Source: Patella vulgata (taxonomy: Eukaryota; Mollusca; Gastropoda; Patellidae). Taken from it: a stretch of DNA of 64,000 bases. The stretch covers positions 27,298,890-27,362,889 of the forward strand of contig NC_065882.2 of assembly GCF_932274485.2 (NCBI RefSeq), read 5' to 3'. Position 1 is the stretch's first letter, and each line of letters begins with the position of its first letter. The translations under genes were made by a program, and so were the position numbers. Of the stretch, positions 1 through 10,868 are shown in pieces. Below the pieces are notes generated by a model. The model did not search any database. It saw only the letters and a list, made by a program, of their open reading frames with translations, and was not told the DNA's origin.

Positions 1-94
1 GGCTAGTCCAGCTTGACCTGTTTACGCTATGCTTCCGTTATGTTTGTCACTGTATAGCAGATTTGTTAATTGATACGTGAAAGATAAGATTTTA

Positions 95-460
95 AAGTTA
101 ATCCTTTTTCAAACACAGAGCCAATGCAATTTGTTTAAGACTGGGGTGATGTATTAATTAGTTTTAGAGACAATGTAAGCAGCACAGTTTTGTAATCTTT
201 GTAGCTTTGACACGTGTTCGTCCGTAATTCCAGTTATTAAAAAATGACATTAATCGACTCTTGATATTACTAATAAAGTTAATCCTTTTTCGAACACAGA
301 GACAATGTAATTTGTTTAAGACTGGGGTGATGTGTGATTTAGTTTTAGAGACAATATAAGCAGCCCGGTTTTGTAATTTTTATAGCTTTAACACATGTTT
401 CTCCATAATTCCAGTTAGTAAATAATTTTTCCAATAGTCGACTCTTGATATTACTAATAA
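95..460. repeat. Two-copy tandem duplication, ~182-bp unit
   Basis: Two adjacent copies run from the motif AGTTAATCCTTTTTC (positions 97 and 278) to CTTGATATTACTAATAA (ending near 277 and 460). They differ by scattered substitutions and short indels, so this is an old duplication. No coding potential is seen. It lies upstream of the first visible RCC1 exon, probably in an intron, and the remaining bases to 768 show nothing recognisable. Confidence 0.8.
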
Positions 461-768
461 ATCTGGATTTGAAATTATTAAAGAATAGGATAAGGTTTTT
501 TTTATGGAATAAGTTTATATTATTGTGTCTTTTATTTTTAAATTATTTTTATTATAAATACTTATATAGTGCTATCTTTCACATGCATGTTCAGGTGCCT
601 TTTACTGTTAATAATTATAAAAGATTATTAGACACCTGATAGAATCTACTTTGGTTAGACAACTCTCTAGAATGCTTATTATTTACATGTATAGGAAGAT
701 GGCTTATTTACAAGGACTGGGCAATGTGTTAGTAAAGTATGTTTAATTGTTACTGTTAAATGTTTCAG

Positions 769-3700
769 ATCTATACATTTGGTTGTAATGATGAGGGAGG
801 ATTGGGTAGAGATACATCAGTAGAAGGATCAGAAACTAGACCAGCTTTAGTTGACCTACCATATAAAATAGTTCAAGTTTCAGCAGGAGACAGTCATACA
901 GCAGCTCTTACAGAAGATGGAAAAGTGTTTGCTTGGGGGAATTTTAGGGTATGTTGACTAGTTGCAGTATATCATTAATATCTGATTGATTGGCAAAAGG
1001 TGATGTGGACATCTAACTGAGATAGAATGTTCAAACATGGTATGGTGTAGGTATTTAGTAACACCTTAGCTAAGTTTAATGATAAGCATTTTCTGCTTAG
1101 GCGAATCCTTCTGGACACAACAACTGAGACTGATGAAACTTGGTGGATAGTTTCATTACATCATCAATACATTGACTAAGTTCAATAATGAGCCATTTCT
1201 GCTCAGGTTAAGAAATTTGATTGGTCAATTGGTTTATCAAATTTTTTACAAATAGTTTCTGTACATCAATACATTTTCTCCTCGGGTTAAGCCAAGTGGT
1301 AAGCAATTTGAAGCTTTTTGCTTTACAAAAAGATAAATTAGCAACTAATTGATGTGTGTCATCTATTTATTTTTAGATTGAGACGGGGGACATTAAAGCC
1401 TCACTGTTGTTATTACCTACCTATGTCACAAATAAGGACATGGTCTATGTAATGACCAAGCTAACTAGGACTTGACTCACCCACAATTACATTGCTTATT
1501 TACTGTCACCTTTTTTTTTATCTTTTATTTAGGATAGAATTTGATAATTTATATATAAATTTTTTCAGGATGCTAATGGGTCTATAGGTCTAACTAAATC
1601 AGGTATAGAGAAGAACCCATCACCATTATTAGCAAATGAAGTAGTTGTTAAAATATCTTCAGGTGTTGATCATTTAACTTGTTTAACAGATAAGGGAGAT
1701 CTTTATACATTAGGTAGGTAGAGATCTCTGTTAAAGATAGGTTCCTTGAAAAGTATTTATCGGGTGGTTATTTCCAATAAAAGTATGGCAATTTTGGTAT
1801 ATATGGAAAGTAGAGATATCCAATCTTTCTAGAAAAATACGCCAACATTGAGTGCTTGATGTACAAGTTGATAAACTTATGAAGAGTTAGACGTATAACA
1901 CTTTCTGAGATAAAAATGACGGAAAAAGACGCGGGTAGTGCATAATCCGAGAATTTAATTAGGATTCGATAATTGTAATAAATAGTAATCGATTAAAGAC
2001 AACATCGTCTTATGTATGCAATGAATTCTCCTCTGACGTCCGAGAGAAGTAAGTCACGTGACATAAACATGACCCGGTTTGATCGAATTTTTATAGCAGG
2101 GCATTCCTTGGCAATTAAAATGTTTGAGAAGGATTTGAAGCAAAATTATGACAAATTAATTAGTTTGAATATGTTTTTAGTCCATATATACCATTAAATC
2201 ACCCAGTTTGTACATGGGAATGTATCTTTAAGCTTTACACACAACTTCTCTGTTTTATGGATTAATAAAAGAAGACTCCCGAAAATAATGGCAATATATT
2301 AATCATTTAGAGGCATTTAGAAATTGGGTAGAGCGATAAACTATAACACATATTTATAAATGCAAAACAGCTACTAATTAAACATACATTATGCAAGAGT
2401 TAAATCTGTCTATTGCAGGTCTTTCTTTAGGCCTGAAATGTTATCTAAATTATTAACTAGACATTAATTAACCTATCCAGACCATAATCAACTCTAGATG
2501 GCATCGCTAGGCTGTGATCTTTAGTGGATTGTGAACCGATTTACTGCATAACTTTCCTTCGAGACTAGCTGTTTATCGTACTGACTTTAGTAATGATGAT
2601 CAAGGCAAGGCGGAAATTCAATCGCTTTGTCCTCGGTTCATAGTGGATCAATTTGAATGAAATTTTGAACAAATTGCTTTTACATTATCCAGTTTTGAAC
2701 TATACTAACGTCCAAAAGAAAGTATACTCTGTGCATTTCGTGCTGCATCAATCAAAGTCGTTTTTCCATGGTATACGGTATAAGGGTAGAATGTCAATTT
2801 GTTTCAAAAATTTTATTTTGCTTAGAAATGTTGAGTTTGGACGCAAGAGACAAACTCAGTAATGCTTTATCAAATGCTTTTAATCTAAACAAAACTTAGT
2901 CATACTTTTAGTGTGTATACTTTCTTTTGGACGTCAGTATATTATAGTGAAAACTGCCAACTCGTTATCGAATCTCCCATAATGTATCTTTAATATTATG
3001 AATATTTTAGGATGTGCTGAACAGGGTCAACTGGGTAGATTAGCAGAATGTTTTACTAATAGAGGTGGAAGAAAAGGTTTAGGTAAGATATATATGATTT
3101 ATAATATTCATTGATTATATTTAAATCACAGGAATCGGATATTGTTAGCTTACCATATATATGTATTTGATCTGTTTATTTTAGCAAAACATTTGGCTAC
3201 ATCTTTGTGATGGTCTATAATTTCTTTTTATTGTGAAACCATGCTTATGCTTTATATCTTGGAATGCTATTACATCATTCAATTTTTTTCTACAGAAAAC
3301 TTATTAAAACCTGGAATTGTGCGATGTAAAAGATATAAGTCTAGAAAATTGGCCAAATTCTCTGATGTGTGGACAGGACAGTATGCAACATTTGTTGAAG
3401 AGAAAGAAACTGGAGATATTTATGGTTGGGGTTTAAACAATTATTACCAACTAGGTAGGAAGCCATATTCTATTTAATTATTAAAAACTTGTTATTTTTA
3501 TTGAGAATATCAAAATATATGTAGATTTGTGATTGTGCTTGATTGTCAATTGTGAATTATCTCAGTATTTGATTGTCATTTTTAGGTTTTGCAGATATGG
3601 AAAATCGATTTGCACCAGAAAGAATAGAATCATTTTGTCGTGGTGTTAAATGGGATGTCATAAATGGTGGTCAACATCATACTATAGCTTTAGATACAGA

Positions 3701-5243
3701 TGGTAAGTTACAAACGAACAATATTTCACAACTGTATATATGTATTATAGTATGCTGTATATATGTAATGTAGTATACTGTATATATATTACAGGTAAAG
3801 TGTATTGTTTGGGTAGAGAATTTCATCAGGATTTTCTAATGTGGTTCCTCCTTGTCAGTGGTACAGGACAGAGGGCCTGGGAAGGGACAACATATAGTCT
3901 TTCAGATGGGACGAAAAACTGAGGTCCCGTATACTCATTGCCATGCACGTAAAAGATCCCTTGACAGTAGGCCGTAGCGCTGATGTCCAAGCAAAATTTC
4001 CCTCATAGCGCGCTGTATGGTGTACGCCGGTCTTCTTACCCCAGTTGGAGCAGAAAAGTAGGACGTTCAACCCCATTTCATTTCATTTGTGTAGAGTGTA
4101 AAGTTGATACCATTTTAATTTATACATGTTTTCTGTTACAGGTAAAGTGTATTGTTTGGGTAGAGCAGATTATGGTAGATTAGGTTTAGGAGAGAATTGT
4201 GGAGAGAAATCTGAACCAACTTTAATACCTGGTTTAGAGAAAACAAAATGTTTACACGTAGATGCTGGTGGTTGTGCATCATTTGCTATAGATGAAAATG
4301 GTAAGCATAGTTGAAACCTTAAAAAAAAAAGTTCTGCAGAAGTTCATTTATTTAGCACAACAATGGCCTTGGAAGTATTACTATCAATAGTTTAGGTAAG
4401 AAAAGGGGTATGTACTATTGAAATTGAAAGCTGACCTCCAATTCTACAGACAATTTGCATTCACTTTTGTTAATTTTATAATGCATATGTAAATGGTGTT
4501 ATTTATATATTTTTATTGTTTAATTAAGGTGATATATATGCATGGGGAATGGGAACAACGAAGCAGTTAGGTAGTGGTTCAGAAGATGATATTTTAGTAC
4601 CTACAAAAATGGTTGGAAAAGCTCTTAGTACAAGGTAAATATACTTTTTATATTTATTCATACCATGTTTCTAAAGAATTTTAAACTACAGTTTATTGTC
4701 TTACTCTTGCTCATGGACTTAATTATTTCCTCTACTCAGAGATTATAATAAATTGGGGAATTTAGGCAACATATTTTTGTCAAAGTCAATTGGTAATGTT
4801 CCAATAATTTTGTATGTATAATTGGTCCCTGCACAAATTTTTTGAAAAAATTACCATTCAAATTTTGTTGATGTAAGTCAACTTCTGTATTTTTCTCCGT
4901 TATCAACTAGAATGCTATGTTTTACATTATGAATGACCCACAAGCTACATGTATGTTATTAGCCATTCAGTTTAATTTATTTATCAGGGTTAAAAATAAT
5001 GCATACAGAGATATGGTTGATTTGTGTTAGATGTTGAATGCTGTTATTTGGTTGAAATGACTGTATGATATATAATATAATGTATACAATACAATCTACA
5101 TGTAATTTATGTATGTTATGCACATTTACCATAATTTTCTAATTGAATATCTTTTTGTTTCTTACAGGAAAGGATTATGTGTTTCTGGTGGAGGACAACA
5201 TACAGTTATTTTAGCACAAGACATACCAAATACAAATAGTTAA
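769..5243 (+). CDS. RCC1: RCC1, regulator of chromosome condensation (Ran GEF); 3' eight coding exons
   Basis: RCC1 is the chromatin-bound exchange factor that loads GTP onto Ran, setting the nuclear Ran-GTP pool for transport and spindle assembly. Eight exons with AG/GT borders are seen: 769-948, 1569-1713, 3011-3082, 3296-3454, 3586-3702, 4142-4300, 4529-4634 and 5168-5243. They sum to 1014 nt and read through in one frame as 337 residues plus a TAA stop. The protein aligns along its length with vertebrate RCC1: [78 protein letters not shown] and the final GGGQHTVIL. These are blades of the seven-bladed propeller. The Asp of AGDSH, the Asp of SGVDH and a His of GGQHH match positions reported as important for exchange in human RCC1. 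The N-terminal tail and first blade lie left of the window. Most introns carry repeats. Confidence 0.95.
1126..1240 (+). repeat. Dispersed repeat fragment in RCC1 intron
   Basis: This stretch (GATGAAACTTGGTGGATAG to TTTGATTGGTC) matches, in reverse complement, about 42190-42320, and more loosely 41540-41720. The shared core reads GTTCAATAATGAGC followed by TTTCTGCTCAGG. The family is unidentified and no ends are resolved. Confidence 0.5.
2300..2360 (+). repeat. Fragment related to the palindromic insert of the LTR element
   Basis: TTTAGAGGCATTTAG followed by a GGGTAGAGCGATAAACTATA-like stretch closely matches 58066-58118, the left shoulder and arm start of the hairpin insertion. This copy lacks the matching inverted arm. 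It shows the sequence is a dispersed family and not unique to the retroelement. Confidence 0.6.
2378..2994 (+). mobile_element. MITE, TTAAACATACATTATG family (copy in RCC1 intron)
   Basis: The element begins TTAAACATACATTATGCAAG and ends CCCATAATGTATCTTTAA. The ends are imperfect inverted repeats with the core ATACATTATG. The internal markers AGGCCTGAAATGTTATC and CCAGACCATAATCAACTC recur in the other copies: 10453, 10869, 33063, 44404 (minus) and 47159. No transposase is encoded. A second small element is inserted at 2703-2939. Superfamily is unknown; the flanks do not give a clean target duplication. Confidence 0.75.
2703..2939. mobile_element. 237-bp Tc1/mariner-type MITE nested in the larger MITE
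   Basis: The ends TACTAACGTCC and GGACGTCAGTA continue as inverted repeats through AAAAGAAAGTATAC, 25 bp in all with one mismatch. The element is flanked by TA on both sides (2701-2702 and 2940-2941). Taking it out with one TA restores the host MITE sequence GAACTATTATAGTG, as seen intact in other copies such as 47480. The TA duplication and TACT ends fit Tc1/mariner. No protein is encoded; the open frame at 2653-2862 is chance. Confidence 0.85.
3789..3818 (+). repeat. Intronic duplicate of an RCC1 splice acceptor and exon start
   Basis: Thirty bases are identical to 4136-4165, which is the acceptor and the first 24 coding bases of the RCC1 exon starting at 4142 (residues GKVYCLGR). The duplicate is followed directly by SINE sequence. 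An exon using this acceptor would read out of RCC1 and reach a stop within about 45 codons. Confidence 0.85.
3819..4088 (+). mobile_element. tRNA-derived SINE (family 1), 5'-truncated, in RCC1 intron
   Basis: This matches the body and tail of the full SINE at 43947-44318: GGGACGAAAAACTGAGGTCC, ACGTAAAAGATCCCTTG, CAAAATTTCCCTCATAGC and the tail GGACGTTCAACCCC(ATTTC)n. The tRNA-like head is missing and the SINE starts directly after the duplicated exon start. Confidence 0.85.
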
Positions 5244-6095
5244 CACATGAGTTAATCTGTAGGTCTCCTTATTTTGTCTCAAATAATATCAAATCGTGAA
5301 TATATGTAATTAAAATCACTTATTACCAACAGTACAATGATCAAAAGCTTACCTATCTCTTTTTTTATACTGGATATAAGCTGGTCTCAAATTCACAAAT
5401 ATCCAATATCAAGAAAATGTCTAGCAATTCTGTCTGGTATTCAGGTAATTAACCTGAAGTTTTTTGTTTCATGTATATTATTAATCACTATATTTTACTA
5501 TATTTTTATCAATTGTACAAGTAGTGATGATGTTTTATTCTATAAATAATGTAGAAATAATGTATATAACTTTGTGTAAAATAACAGACTTATTTTAAAT
5601 CACAATTTAAAGTGCTGATAATGTAAAAACTCTTCGATTTTATGTGAAATATAATAAATAATCATACATCAAACGTACATAAAAAAAATTACAATTATCA
5701 TTTTGGATGAAACTAGATATCGGACATCGGTATGCACTTTAATTATTACCTAATCTTTTTTTTTTCTAAATTTAATTCTTTTCTCTTTCGAAAAAGTAAC
5801 TAAATATGTCTTCTAATTATTACATTCAAGAGAATGTCAGTGTGGGTTAAATGTTCAATGTTGTAATATTGGTATGTTAAATTCCTCAATTAAACACATA
5901 CAAACAATTGTTGATGAAGCTATTCTGTAATTATTTTGTCTTGGCTAAAATTACATGTCTACTTAGTGCATTAAAATGACCATCATATTGTAATGAAAAT
6001 TTGTGAAAGTTGTTAGATTTTTTGTTGCATCTAATAGTTGTTTTATTTGTTTCTATCTGTAAATTCTTGAATATTCTGTAGATCAGAGGGAATGA
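5244..6095 (+). other. RCC1 3' flank, probable 3'UTR then AT-rich intergenic DNA
   Basis: There is no open frame of note. AATAAA-type signals lie downstream of the RCC1 stop, the clearest at 5653-5658. Nothing else is recognised. Confidence 0.5.
5653..5658 (+). promoter_or_regulatory. Candidate polyadenylation signal for RCC1
   Basis: AATAAA lies 410 bp past the RCC1 stop codon. In such AT-rich DNA the motif occurs often by chance, so this is only a candidate. Confidence 0.3.
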
Positions 6096-6505
6096 ATATT
6101 AAAGGACAATTTTGTTGCCCACCAATTATGCATGTGATAGAACTGGTGAAACACATCCCAAACATAAGATCTTTGCTACAGTTGATCTGTAACAAAGATT
6201 TGAAGAATTTGGAAGAGACACAAATAAAGGAAATTATTGATACCAATTGAAGTAGAGAGTGGTAACAGGTACAGCTTGATTTGATAATTCCAATGAATTG
6301 AGACACTGAGAAAATATCAGTTTGAAACCAACTATTCATTTTGAGATGAGTGGGTAACAATAATGGCTTTCCTTTATTTGTGCCAGTACCCAGTTCCTCA
6401 AATCTTTGCTATGAATCAACTGTTAAAATTCTATTTGTAATGTGCTCAACCAGTTCTATCATATGCCAAATTTGTCGACATCAACAGTATCCTTACTAAG
6501 TCTGG
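6096..6505. repeat. Decayed copy of the foldback element family
   Basis: The left part (TTAAAGGACAATTTTGTTGC, then GTGATAGAACTGGTGAAACAC) and the right part near 6420-6490 (GTTAAAATTCTATTTG, CAACCAGTTCTATCATATG) match the two ends of the intact element at 46068-46801. The arms are eroded and the middle differs. Confidence 0.6.
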
Positions 6506-6997
6506 TGCTTAATACATAGTGCATTCATTTGTTTATTGTCCATTTCATCTTTTATTGTATGTAACTGTAATCATGATCATTTTTAAGAAAATTAAATCAA
6601 ATTCCATCAGAATTACTTTTGTTTTAATTTTTACTAATGAACAGTTTTAAAGGTTAAATGAAAAAAATGTTTAACTAGATGCTCAGGTTATAAAATTTGT
6701 ATGAAGTTTGGTGTCTGAAAGTACATTATTCAGCCCTGGTTTAACCATTAAACAAGATAGGCCCATTCTGATTGACTCTGATTTAAAAAGATTTGGTGGT
6801 ACAAAGTACAATATAAGATCATAGACACATTAAGGGATTAACATAGAACGTCTTACAATATCTTGACCAGCATGTTACAGTAGGGACTATCTAGTAGTAT
6901 ACTAGATAAGATGCCTGTGCATAAGACACATGCATGTTTTTTGATTATTTCATTCTACTAATTGAATGTGAAAGTAGTGCTTATTTCGAAATCTTCA
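6506..6997. other. AT-rich stretch, nothing recognised
   Basis: No gene, RNA or repeat family can be supported here. Confidence 0.4.
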
Positions 6998-8127
6998 TTT
7001 TTATACGCCCACATTTTCATGTGGACGTATTATGCCGTTGCCCCTGTCCGTCCGGACGTCCGTCCATCCACAATTGTTTTAGGACTCTCTACAGGTCACA
7101 ATTCTTATCCGATTTTGACGAAACTTGAAATACAGGTTTATCCCCAAAAGATCTCGGCTGCTTTCGATATTGGCATGTATCGGATCGAAACTTCATGGAT
7201 TATGGCCCCTGATTGTACGAAAAATCACGTTTTTAGCTTGTGGACCCTATAGAGGTCACAATTTTTATCCGATTTTTTTGAAACTTGAAATGTAAGTTTA
7301 TAACCCAAAGATCTCAGTTCCTTTCGATATTTGCGCATATCGGATTGTAACTTACTGAATTATGGCCCCTGATTGTACGAAAAATCGCGTTTTTAGCTTG
7401 TGGACCCTATAGAGGTCATAATTTTTTATCCGATTTAAAAAACCGTATTATTATATCACCGTTACACCCTAAGGAAGGTTGAGATCGAATTTCGTGAAAA
7501 TCGGCCCAAAATTGACAGACAAAATGGCCGCCGTTCGTTCTCAAATAGCGTAAAAATATGGTATATCAAGGTTGTGGACCCTATAGAGGTCACAATTTTT
7601 ATCCGATTTTTTTGAAACTTGAAATGTAAGTTTATAACCCAAAGATCTCGGTTCCTTTCGAACTTCGCGCATATCGGACCGTAACTTCCTGAATTATGGC
7701 CCCTGCTTGTACGAAAAATCGCGTTTTTAGCTTGTGGACCCTATGGAGGTCATAATTTTTATCCGATTTAAAAAAAAACTTATTATTATATCACCGTTAC
7801 ACCCTAAGGACGACTGAGTTCGAATTTCGTGAAAATCGGCCCAAAATTGACAGACAAAATGTCCGCCGTTCGTTCTCAAATAGCGTAAAAATATGGTATA
7901 TCAAGGTTGTGGACCCTATAGAGGTCACAATTTTTATCCGATTTTGTTGAAACTTGAAATGTAAGTTTATAACACAAAGATCTCAGTTCCTTTCGATATT
8001 TGCGCATATCGAATTGTAATTTCCTGAATTATGGCCCTTGATTGTAGGAAAAATCACTCTCTTGTTAGCTTGTTCTCTATCCATCTCTCGAAAATGTGGG
8101 CGTATCCTGCCTGGCAGCCGCTGGTTT
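6998..8127 (-). mobile_element. Helitron-like nonautonomous element (subfamily 2), full length
   Basis: Read on the minus strand, the element starts GCGGCTGCCAGGCAGGATACG and ends with a hairpin of CCACATTTTC/ATGTGG type, then GTATAAAAA. The interior has tandem units near 7240, 7400, 7570, 7735 and 7910, each starting with the block TGTGGACCCTATAGAGGTCA. They group into a higher-order period of about 340 bp. A short GTCC-rich stretch sits beside the hairpin. The layout (subterminal inverted TACGCCCACA, hairpin, tandem core, no transposase) matches Helitron-like HINE/'pearl' elements; that placement is inference. Confidence 0.7.
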
Positions 8128-9002
8128 GTTGAGACTTGGGTATAGGCCTGGGTCATATTCAGTCTTCCTAAGTACATGTATGCTGATCCAATGCCAAACA
8201 TTTTGGATATCAGGTTTGTGATGTTTGCTGACTTTGCTGTAGATTGTTGGGAAAGCACTTACAGGTAGTCTAGAAGTCTGTGGCAATAAATCGGGATGAA
8301 TTTACTAAACACATTTTGTCTCCCATTTATTCAGATGTGAAACTGAGATATGACTAAAGGTGCAACCGATACGCCAAAACCCTGAATAAACACTAAAATT
8401 ATTACCGGCACTATTTTTTTAAAAAAGAAATCAGGAATGGTAGAATAGTGAGTTTTTAACATAATTACCAAAAAAAAAAATATGGAGAATTATGTGTTTT
8501 GGCCAAAATTACCACAATAATTATGAATTATGACAATTATAATATGCTAAAAAATGTGTAACCCAGTTTTGAAGTCTTGTTATCTAACATTTAAAGGACA
8601 GCCATGTTTATTTAGGTCTCACCTATTTGTTCTCTGCATTTCATAAATTTTACCTGGCACATTATAAATTATGAGAGTCTACAAAACAGTAATAGAACAC
8701 GACTAACATGTAATACCTATAAAATAAATGTTAAAACAACAGTAAAATGTTGGTTATTGTGTTCAAAACTTATAGTGCTATTAATTTTGAAATACAGTTG
8801 GGTTTACTCTCCTACGGTTCTGAACCAAGTGCGTTAATAGAGACATGAATAAGCATAGCGGCGTTTGCGCCTATTCTTTGTCAAAATCCAACTACCAATG
8901 GGGGTATTTAGTGGACGCCCTCATTACTACACCACTGATAAGGGGAAACTGCGATGGAATATCCTGGAATCAACTCCCCCGTCTGCTGGTAAGTGAGCCA
9001 GC
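8128..9002. other. Intergenic, nothing recognised
   Basis: AT-rich DNA with homopolymer runs near 8410 and 8470. The open frame at 8845-9108 overlaps repeat DNA and has no recognisable protein. Confidence 0.4.
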
Positions 9003-9235
9003 ACTAGTCTGCCGGATAAACAAACACAGATATAGGTGTTTTCCTGGAAAAAAAGTCCCATCAAAGCAAACTTGGTCTCAAATGATAGATAGGTACTCCA
9101 GAAAATAATGACCCATCATGATAGCTTGGGGGAAAGTTTTTGGGGCAGAGTCAAAGGTTAAGGTCGATCAATTCGAGAAAAAAAACACGTCAATATCTCA
9201 AAAACTATCAATGTTAGACCCTATGTATAGGATAT
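9003..9235 (+). repeat. Dispersed repeat; inverted partner at 15083-15312
   Basis: Shared landmarks in reverse complement are CTGCCGGAT, AAGCAAACTTGGTCTCAAAT, GTACTCCAGAAAA, GGGGCAGAGTCAAAGG and AAACTATCAATGTTAGACCC. The two copies are about 6 kb apart in opposite orientation. Family unknown. Confidence 0.7.
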
Positions 9236-9249
9236 TAACCTACCCGAGG

Positions 9250-9301
9250 TTGATATGATAGAGAACCGCGGGCAAAGCCTAAGTGTTCTCTATCATATCA
9301 A
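9250..9301. repeat. Perfect 17-bp hairpin
   Basis: TTGATATGATAGAGAAC (9250-9266) is followed by its exact reverse complement (9285-9301) with an 18-bp GC-rich loop. The same GTTGATATGA core recurs in the hairpin repeats at 9963-10115. Confidence 0.8.
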
Positions 9302-9960
9302 TCCGAGGGAGAGTAGGTTTATATCCGACATATCCAACGCCATTTCACCCTTAAATTAAATGGGCTCTTCTATTAAAAGGCAACAATGATTGGATAATTG
9401 CTCGATAGTTTCCGCCAAATAGCGAAAAACACCGAAGTAATCACGTGAATGTACGTGCATGTTTTTGTTCATACGTCGCCATTTTTGAGTAATCGAATTG
9501 AAAGCAAAAACAAAATGGATAGTAATACAAAGTCAGACGAATAAGCAATCCTTTTTAGCCAACATATTGACGATGGAAAAGATGTGGATGCAAATATCGA
9601 TGAGGATCTATCCAAAGCCAGGAGAAAATTTGGATCAAAAGGCAACCTTTTCCGATAATTCTGACAGTAAACCGTGATTGAAGGTTTTCGGTATGTTCAG
9701 AGAAGGATTTGACCGACTGTTTTAAGTGGACTGTACCCAAAAATATTTACGAAGGAAGTCTTGGAGTGTGTGGAGAAATAATGGAAATATGGACGGAAAG
9801 AAAATTCTGAAATATCTTAGACATGGATTATGGATAACCGATTTAAATACGCCGATTAAGTACGCCGTCTATTTCGGTACTGAATGCTACAAACTGTACC
9901 ATAACAATTTTTAATTGTCAAAAGAATAAAAAATTATTTCTGTGTTCTTTGTATTATTTC
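9302..9960. other. Unassigned stretch between hairpin arrays
   Basis: Short open frames on both strands (9555-9740 minus, 9726-9914 plus) do not resemble a known protein and are each interrupted soon. The flanking GTTGATATGA hairpins suggest that 9240-10120 may be one decayed mobile element, but no terminal repeats can be fixed. Confidence 0.3.
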
Positions 9961-9962
9961 GA

Positions 9963-10115
9963 TCATCTACGTCATCAGCGGTTGATATGAGCCGAATATA
10001 TCGACCTGAGATGACGTCATTAGCGGTTGATATGAATATATCAACCTGTCATGACGTCATCAGCGGTTGATATGAACCGAATATATCAACCTATGATGAC
10101 CTCATGAGAGGTTGT
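9963..10115. repeat. Tandem hairpin repeat, three units of ~40-50 bp
   Basis: Three successive units read TCATCAGCGGTTGATATG, a short spacer, ATATATCAACC (or TCGACC) and ATGACG. Within a unit, GGTTGATAT and ATATCAACC form inverted arms. The middle unit lacks part of the spacer, and a decayed fourth unit follows. Confidence 0.75.
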
Positions 10116-10197
10116 ATAACTGCTATGGACATCAAAAAAAACCTACCACCAGTTGTATATAAATGTATTATCAACACATAGGACCACCTATGACGTC

Positions 10198-10326
10198 CCA
10201 CCGCTAAAAAAAAACCCTACGCGCAAGCGAATTATTGAAATAAAATTGAACCATGTGTTAGTCCCGAAATGATCTAGTTTGTGTCGAGTGGACGTTACCC
10301 CCCCCCCTCTCTCTCTCTCTCTCTCT
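10198..10326 (+). mobile_element. tRNA-derived SINE (family 2), 3' fragment
   Basis: CCCTACGCGCAAGCGAATTA, GTTAGTCCCGAAATGATC and TTTGTGTCGAGTGGACGTTA followed by a (CT)n tail match the 3' half of the SINE at 42327-42605. The tRNA-like head is absent. Confidence 0.8.
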
Positions 10327-10452
10327 TATTTCGAATTCAAACTGTCAAGGGTTCTTTATCGTTACACGGGGCTTCGCTTTTCCGTCCTATACGAATGACT
10401 GGACACTGCCCCTTGCAGACACCGTGACAGAAGGCCGTTAAATGTTTCATTA

Positions 10453-10838
10453 TCTAAACATGCATTTCACAAGAGCTAAATCTTCCTATTGCGGGTCTAT
10501 CTTTAGGCCTGAAATGTTATCTAAATTATTGATTAGACATTAATTAACTTATCCAGACCATAATCAACTCGCGATGCCATCGGATGGTTGCGATATAAGT
10601 AGATTTAAATACGTTTTGTGATGGATGATTTAACGTAAAAGTGGATAATCGACACATTGTTTATTACAAACGTTAGTAATGACGATCGAGGCTAGCGTAA
10701 AATTGAATCGCTAATATTTTGGTTCAAAGTGAAGCAATTTGACGAAAATTTTCAGCATATTCTGTTTGCATTATCTATTGTGTAGTTATTATAGCGAGAA
10801 CTATCAGCTCTTTATCGAATCTGACCTAATGCCGGTGA
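10453..10838 (+). mobile_element. MITE, TTAAACATACATTATG family, diverged copy
   Basis: CTAAACATGCATTTCACAAG starts the copy. AGGCCTGAAATGTTATC, CCAGACCATAATCAACTC and TTATAGCGAGAACTATCAG follow in family order. The right end is degraded around TCTGACCTAATGCC. Confidence 0.7.
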
Positions 10839-10868
10839 GGCCATATTGGTTAACCCAAAACATTAAAA

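Noticed and set aside
1126-1140. Hammerhead ribozyme-like CTGATGAAAC
   Set aside because: The required stems and the rest of the catalytic core are not present around it.
6962-7252. 96-codon plus-strand frame
   Set aside because: It is inside the Helitron-like element at 6998-8127 and reads its end hairpin and first core unit.
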